Source: Ptiloglossa arizonensis (Eukaryota > Arthropoda > Insecta > Hymenoptera > Colletidae). From it: a stretch of 64,000 nt of DNA. Shown piece after piece: positions 58,740-64,000 of the stretch (position 1 is the stretch's first letter; every line of letters starts with the position of its first letter). Both the position numbers and the translations under genes were made by a program. The stretch lies in the NCBI RefSeq assembly GCF_051014685.1, contig NC_135054.1, positions 9,056,001 to 9,120,000 on the forward strand, in the 5' to 3' direction. The notes beneath the pieces were generated by a model. It made no database searches, was not told where the DNA came from, and saw nothing but the letters and a program-made list of their open reading frames with translations.

Positions 58740-60490
58740 AGTTATATCTTACCAAGTGCACATAATTTAAATATTCGAATTCTCTTAGAAAAATATTATT
58801 TATGAATAATTTTGGTATTGTAATATTTTAAGTATCTGGAATCATAACTTATCAACATTTTTTATTTTTGTTAAATTATTTGCATTTAATAATATAAATA
58901 TCATCAACAACTGTCGATATCTCTCATATTTAGAAATGTAACAGAATAATAAATTAAATAAATGTACATACTTTATATTTAAAATGTTAAATTTATACCG
59001 AAACTTTTTTTACATATAATAAATGAAGAATGTACAGCTGAGTAGAATATAAATCATGCCATGATTAATATCGTAATTAAACTCAAAAGGATTTTCTCTG
59101 GTAGTTTGACGATCCACAAAACGAAAAAAAAATTATAAGTTACTATTTGATGTTTAATCAACAATTCTTTTAATTAATATCACTGTTACATTATGTGATA
59201 GAAGCAAAATTTAATAATAATGATGTGTGTAATTTTAAATTATTATTCAATTATTTACTCAATATTAGAAATTTTGTCAATACAAATTATACGTTGACAA
59301 ATTATCATAACTGACTAATATATTTAGTTGGGTAAAATGTTGATGAAGCCAGGCTTTTTAATTTGAGAATATTTGTAATTAAATGTATTATTAAATATTA
59401 TCTAAGGAGAGTCTAATGTTTCGAATTTTCTCTTCCAATATAGTATTTATTATAGTGTAATATACATCGGATAGGCTTAATTTTTAATTCTTTAAACATA
59501 TTATGTTCATTTATTTATGATCGATATTAACATAAAAGGATATGTTGCATTGCATGTAAGCACTTTTTTAACAGAACCGGCGCCTAGTTGCAGGAAATTA
59601 TAAATGTAAATAAATCGTGGAATGTGTACTTTACAGAAATACATTTTGTAAAAAAAGTTATTTTTACAAAAATTATTTATATGCATTAAAAGATCATTAT
59701 CGTCGAAATTTGATTGGTTCTCTTCTTAAATGAAAACTTAAAGTGAACAAAAGATTTTTATCTGACAATATTTTACCAATGTAATAGTTTTATTAGAATA
59801 CTGAATTGTTGTCGTCACATAACTCTAATAGTGTTAAAAAATTCCCTGAGGCTAGTACCAAGAATGCAAAGTAATGTGAAGATTCTGGATACAAATATCG
59901 CATACATAGATTTAGTATTATTATTTTTATCATATTTGGTTTATAATAATTTGTACCATAAATAAATCGAGAATCTTTATATTTTACTACTGTCGTATTA
60001 CGCTAACTCTGTCCGTTAGAAATAGAGTTTTCCTAATACCTCCATAATTATGTGATTTTAGAACAATGACATATCAGATCTTTTATTCATTGTGTGATCT
60101 GTTTTCATGTAAGCGGTTTACGCACTACATTTTTAGCGAAAAAAAAAACAGTTAGAACTTTTATTCATATAATACAATAGTTTGAACAATTAAAAATAAT
60201 ATGATGGTACACACCATGAATGAGAGTAACGCCCTTTTGTTTCCTTCCATCTAATGTAAATGTAAAACATATTTCTTGAAAACTTATTATATATTTTATT
60301 CGTGGCAACAAAATTCATTTTGATGAAAAATATAAAATTATTATAAAAATTCATTGAAATACCCTTGTTTTGGCATTGTCTAGATGACATGTAATTCTTT
60401 CACTTACATTTCTGAATGTAGCCATAAGAATTATGACTATTTAGAATTATGAAATAAAATATTACTGCCATCTATATTTTCGTACCTGTG
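58740..60490. other. 3' flank of the RS gene, AT-rich
   Basis: It holds the 3' UTR and poly(A) candidates. No second gene or element is seen. Confidence 0.4.
58948..58962 (+). promoter_or_regulatory. Candidate poly(A) signals of the RS gene
   Basis: Two AATAAA hexamers (58948-58953 and 58957-58962) lie about 215-230 bp after the stop codon, a reasonable 3' UTR length. AATAAA is frequent by chance in such AT-rich DNA, so the assignment is tentative. Confidence 0.3.
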
Positions 60491-60496
60491 AATGTA

Positions 60497-60870
60497 TTGG
60501 GTTGTTCGAAAAGTTCGTGCCGATTTTTCAAAAAAATTCAAAGGCAACACATTTAGATCGTAAACGTCGAATTTCAGCTCAAATGTTCTCCTTACGTTTT
60601 TGAATTGTTCGAGGTTTACGTAAGGAATACTTACGAGTATTCACGTAAACCCGTTTTTTTTTTGCAAAAAGCTTCACAAAAAAAAGTCTCTGATATTGTC
60701 AAATTAGGTGAATCTGGAGGTCAAACCCTTTAATCTTTTAGTGACCACCTTGTAAAACAGCAGCAAATCGAGCAGCATTATGCAATTAAATTTTATGTCG
60801 AACTTGAAGAAAATGCAGTAGAAATATTTAATATATTAAAATTGGCTCACGACGATCCATATTGAAATTA
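60497..60870 (+). mobile_element. Mariner left end with transposase N-terminus
   Basis: TA, then TTGGGTTGTTCGAAAAGTTC, then GTGCCG at 60497 is a mariner terminal repeat. At 60752-60862 the + strand reads QQQIEQHYAIKFYVELEENA, then VEIFNILKLAHDD, matching the mariner helix-turn-helix N-terminus. The rest of the transposase and the right end are missing. The 5' UTR contains a hairpin at 60613-60652. Confidence 0.75.
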
Positions 60871-61174
60871 GCACCGACACAAAGCATGGTGTAGGAATAT
60901 ATGCTCTATCATTGTCCAAAAGCATTACATCCGCTTCTGTAGTCTCCAGACTGAAATTTCATCGAGAATAAAGGCGATAATTTAGATAGATGACACCTAT
61001 ACGTTCAAAAAAAGAACTGAAAGGAGAATTTCCGGTATGATTGGTACTTCTCGTTCGCTAAACCTGTACAGTGGAACACCAAGAACCACCAGTGGCATAA
61101 AATTCATGCACACTACTATACTCTTCTCCATTCCTATCCGTACTAATCTGTGTACTCCGTTCACACGACGTGAA

Positions 61175-61325
61175 AATAGTCCTAAATCATTATCCTCATA
61201 ATAGGCGGGATATTCCATGTTCTTCGAATCTCTACCTAATTGCCTCTCAGGGTAGGGTGTTAAAGGCATTGGTGATTTCTAAAGACATCAAGGCTCTATA
61301 ACCCGTCGTCGAATCGATTCAATAT
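61175..61325 (-). pseudogene. R1-like reverse transcriptase fragment
   Basis: The minus strand reads ALMSLEITNAFNTLP, a stop, EAIR and RFEEHGISRLL. This is the same catalytic region as the 49.9-kb fragment. The catalytic Asp position of LDIANAF reads Glu (LEITNAF), confirming decay. Confidence 0.7.
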
Positions 61326-61329
61326 TTGG

Positions 61330-64000
61330 TTACAATTAACGCAATTATTGAAAAAGGAAATTCTTTTTTTTAATACTTATTTTCATAGATGTCTGCAACT
61401 CTAATGTAATTACACAATTATTACTTGTCACTACGAATGGTATCATTACATCCTAGAATCATAATTGATTGTAATGTCAGTATTTAAATGACGTTCGAGA
61501 TTGCATCGGTCTACTGCTGGTATGGGATTGTCCCTAACTATTGATCGCAGCTCCTCATTTTTCAATGTGTGTTTTGCATAAATTCAATGTGTCGAATCTA
61601 TGTAAAGACACTTTATTCGCATTAGCATCTGTGTTAAGTATACACTTGACTTTATTGGTATTGATTGAAAAATTTAGGAGCCACGATTTCTGCGTTAATT
61701 CTTTTTCATCATTCGTTATCATTAGGTACTATAAAAAAGCTTTAGCCAAGATAGACTTCTATTAAATCTTGACCTAGTTCTGTATTTCTAACGTTAGTAT
61801 TATTCTCGAAGTAGAATTTTGCAAAATGTCTTATTTTATTATACGTTTAGTGATATCGGTGAAGTGAATATTACAAAGTACTATTAAATGTGTTTTATTT
61901 TACCTAGAATATTATAGCGACGAGATTAGCGGTGTGTATATCGTCTTTGGTATCGGTCTTTTCGTGTTTTCTTTATGCTAAGTGTGAGGGGCAAAAGCGG
62001 GTTGTAATTTCTAGAATATTTGAAACTTAAACAAATAGAAACCAACCGAGAGAGGAGCGTAGTAACTACACACGTATTACACTTACCTCTGTTGTACATC
62101 TATAACGATGACATTGGTCACATCTGTTTGCAAGAGATTATTGGATTCTAGCTTGATTTGCCTTGATTAATTGCTGTGACTACCACGTCTGATGTGGTCG
62201 ATACTGAGATTTTAAAGTTGTCTTCTGGATTTGTAGTGCACTTTTCATGCTCTGTGTAAAAGCAGACGCTGACACGGTCGTGTAATAAACTTAAATTCAT
62301 GTTCACTAGAAAAATATCGCGAACTAATAATTACCAGAGTGTACCAAATTCATACTTGTTACTCGTATTCTGAAATGCTGATGGAAATGCATCCACGTTT
62401 TCATATGATCTTTGTACTTTTGTAAAGAACAAGTCAGGACAGATCATGGTCAGATTTTTCTGCAGCTTCAAGTATTTTTCAAATTTTTATCTGTCCTGCT
62501 CTAATGTATGGTACCTTTTATTTATGATAAATCGTTTAGTAATGGAAAGATGTCGAATTATATCTTCATTGATTTTATTTGCGACTTAACTTAGGCGACT
62601 GTTTTCCACTCTGTCTCTGGTTCCTGATCATCACTTCCGACCAATAGGCATCGCAAATCATGTGCCACGTGTTATAAATATATTACATTATATTATATTA
62701 GATGGTACAATAACACCATATATACTTTATGTACATACTATTGTACATTCTAATTTATTTCTAATTTTTCTATTTAATCTTCAAAAACTTGTCTGTAATA
62801 GAGTATTTTTCACTTTTAAAAATTTTGATTCGCAACGTAATTCTTTGATTTGCATAATAATTATAAAATTTTATTCTTTAAGTATGCATTACGATCAGTG
62901 TTACGAAGGATCAAAAGTGTGAAACGTGACAACATGCTAGTGCTGTGTGGAGAAAATGTAGCAAAGCGACGTGTTTTGTTTACAATTCGTAGTGTGATTC
63001 TATTGAATAATACGTAAGTATTGTGCAGTGCGTGATTTTTCTGTAGTACGTAAGTATTGTGTAATTCATGAAAATTAATTTTGCTTATATATTAGAGCGG
63101 TAGGTTTTCTTTGTGTCGTTTTACTTTTCACATAGAAATTATTGAAACAAGTGTTATGAGTTTTATTAAATTCGTTTAGAGTTCACTATTAGTTTCTAAA
63201 ATGTGATCGATTGTAGATGTAAATCAGATTGTAATTGGCACATTTGTACTCGAACTTTATTTGTGAACGTGACGATGTAAATAGAGAACCAAACGTCGAA
63301 GCAATAGTCTTTGCGAACAGGATGTTTGAATTGATACATCAATGATGCGAAAGCCAACAATTTTCTGACTAAACTAACAATTAGTGATTTACTATACGAA
63401 GAAGAAGAAGTAAATAATATCGATTCGATTAACAATAAGGAATTATATTTCTTACAGCAAGAGCTAGAAAACTGAAACAATTTCATTTATCAAAAGGATG
63501 AAAAAGAATATCGAGAAATAAATAATACTTTTTTATAATCTACACGATAGACAATTTATTCTTTATGGACGACCGAAGGTGGATCACCAACAGTTTTTAT
63601 TTTACATAATCGTGTTTGAAAAATAGCTATAAAAATTAAAAAGTATATCGTATATAAGTATATTTGTTGAGAATACCGATGATCGTTGCACGAAACGAAT
63701 AAAATTAGGTAAATTTCTCGATAAGAAATTTCATCGCGTAAAAATAAACTTATCGAGTTTTCATTCACAAAAGTGGGCAGTAGTAGGTATCGTTGCATTT
63801 CATTTTGTTGCGTTTGGTTTCGTTCGAGTTCATCGTCACACGGTGAAGTTCTACACGCGTCTAACTTATCGATAGATATTTCTCATGGTATTTTTAATAA
63901 GAATAAGAGGAATATGACGCAATGTCCGTGAGATAGTGTGATTTCTTTCCTTCTGTTTCTACAGAGACAAAATCAGCTGATCTAGACACTGCCCCAATGA
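61330..64000. other. AT-rich DNA without a supported gene
   Basis: At 63011-63025 and 63047-63061 TACGTAAGTATTGTG is repeated directly. A glutamate-rich scrap on the + strand at about 63350-63475 (LLYEEEEVNNIDSINNKE) has no recognised family. Confidence 0.4.

Noticed and set aside
1..64000. tRNA, rRNA or CRISPR
   Set aside because: No tRNA B-box/cloverleaf, rRNA block or regularly spaced direct repeats were seen. The (near-)TTAA and TA-flanked repeats are eukaryotic transposon ends.

Overview
The window looks like nuclear DNA of an insect. It is very AT-rich, the one clear gene has GT-AG introns, and the repeats are those common in arthropods: mariner, Tc1, piggyBac-like and hAT-like DNA transposons, R1-clade and jockey-like non-LTR retrotransposons, and Ty3/Gypsy. 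The crowd of mariner and R1 relics and the base composition fit a hymenopteran (bee, ant or wasp). That taxonomic guess is inference; nothing in the sequence proves it.

One protein-coding gene can be supported. It lies on the + strand from 38412 to 58733 and has seven coding exons: 38412-38429, 38921-39145, 46281-46416, 47637-49611, 50464-50522, 50662-50730 and 58573-58733. All six junctions keep frame and give an 880-residue protein. It has an acidic N-terminal region, a long arginine/serine (RS) region in exon 4 and a basic C-terminus, as in nuclear RNA-processing proteins. I do not recognise the family. Introns 2 and 6 are each over 7 kb and are packed with transposon relics.

Layout. 1-38 kb: no gene I can defend. 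This part holds a fold-back repeat (about 110-800), 50-bp palindromes (3152 and 6991), a Tc1-type relic (4850-5560), a piggyBac-like element with TTAA-flanked ends (8187-9369), four more TTAA-flanked MITEs (one of them in intron 2), a pogo-like terminal pair (17037/18647), a hAT-type MITE (25173-25451), GC-rich R1 3' fragments (19.6-20.0, 32.4-33.0 and 34.0-34.5 kb) and a candidate LTR split by a fold-back MITE (34.7-35.7 kb). 38-59 kb: the RS gene. Intron 2 holds a TTAA MITE, a Tc1 element with IR/DR ends, and a Ty3/Gypsy pol relic broken by a mariner, with a probable LTR behind it. Intron 3 carries a direct duplication of its own 3' end. Intron 6 holds an R1 3' half, a DDE-transposase relic, two jockey-like reverse transcriptase relics and a hexanucleotide array. 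59-64 kb: a mariner end with a transposase N-terminus, an R1 reverse transcriptase scrap, then unannotated AT-rich DNA.

The transposon relics contain stops, frameshifts or deletions and none looks active. The points most worth following up are the unidentified RS gene, the mariner-in-Gypsy nest, the IR/DR Tc1 element, the duplicated intron end beside exon 4, and the nested LTR/fold-back locus.
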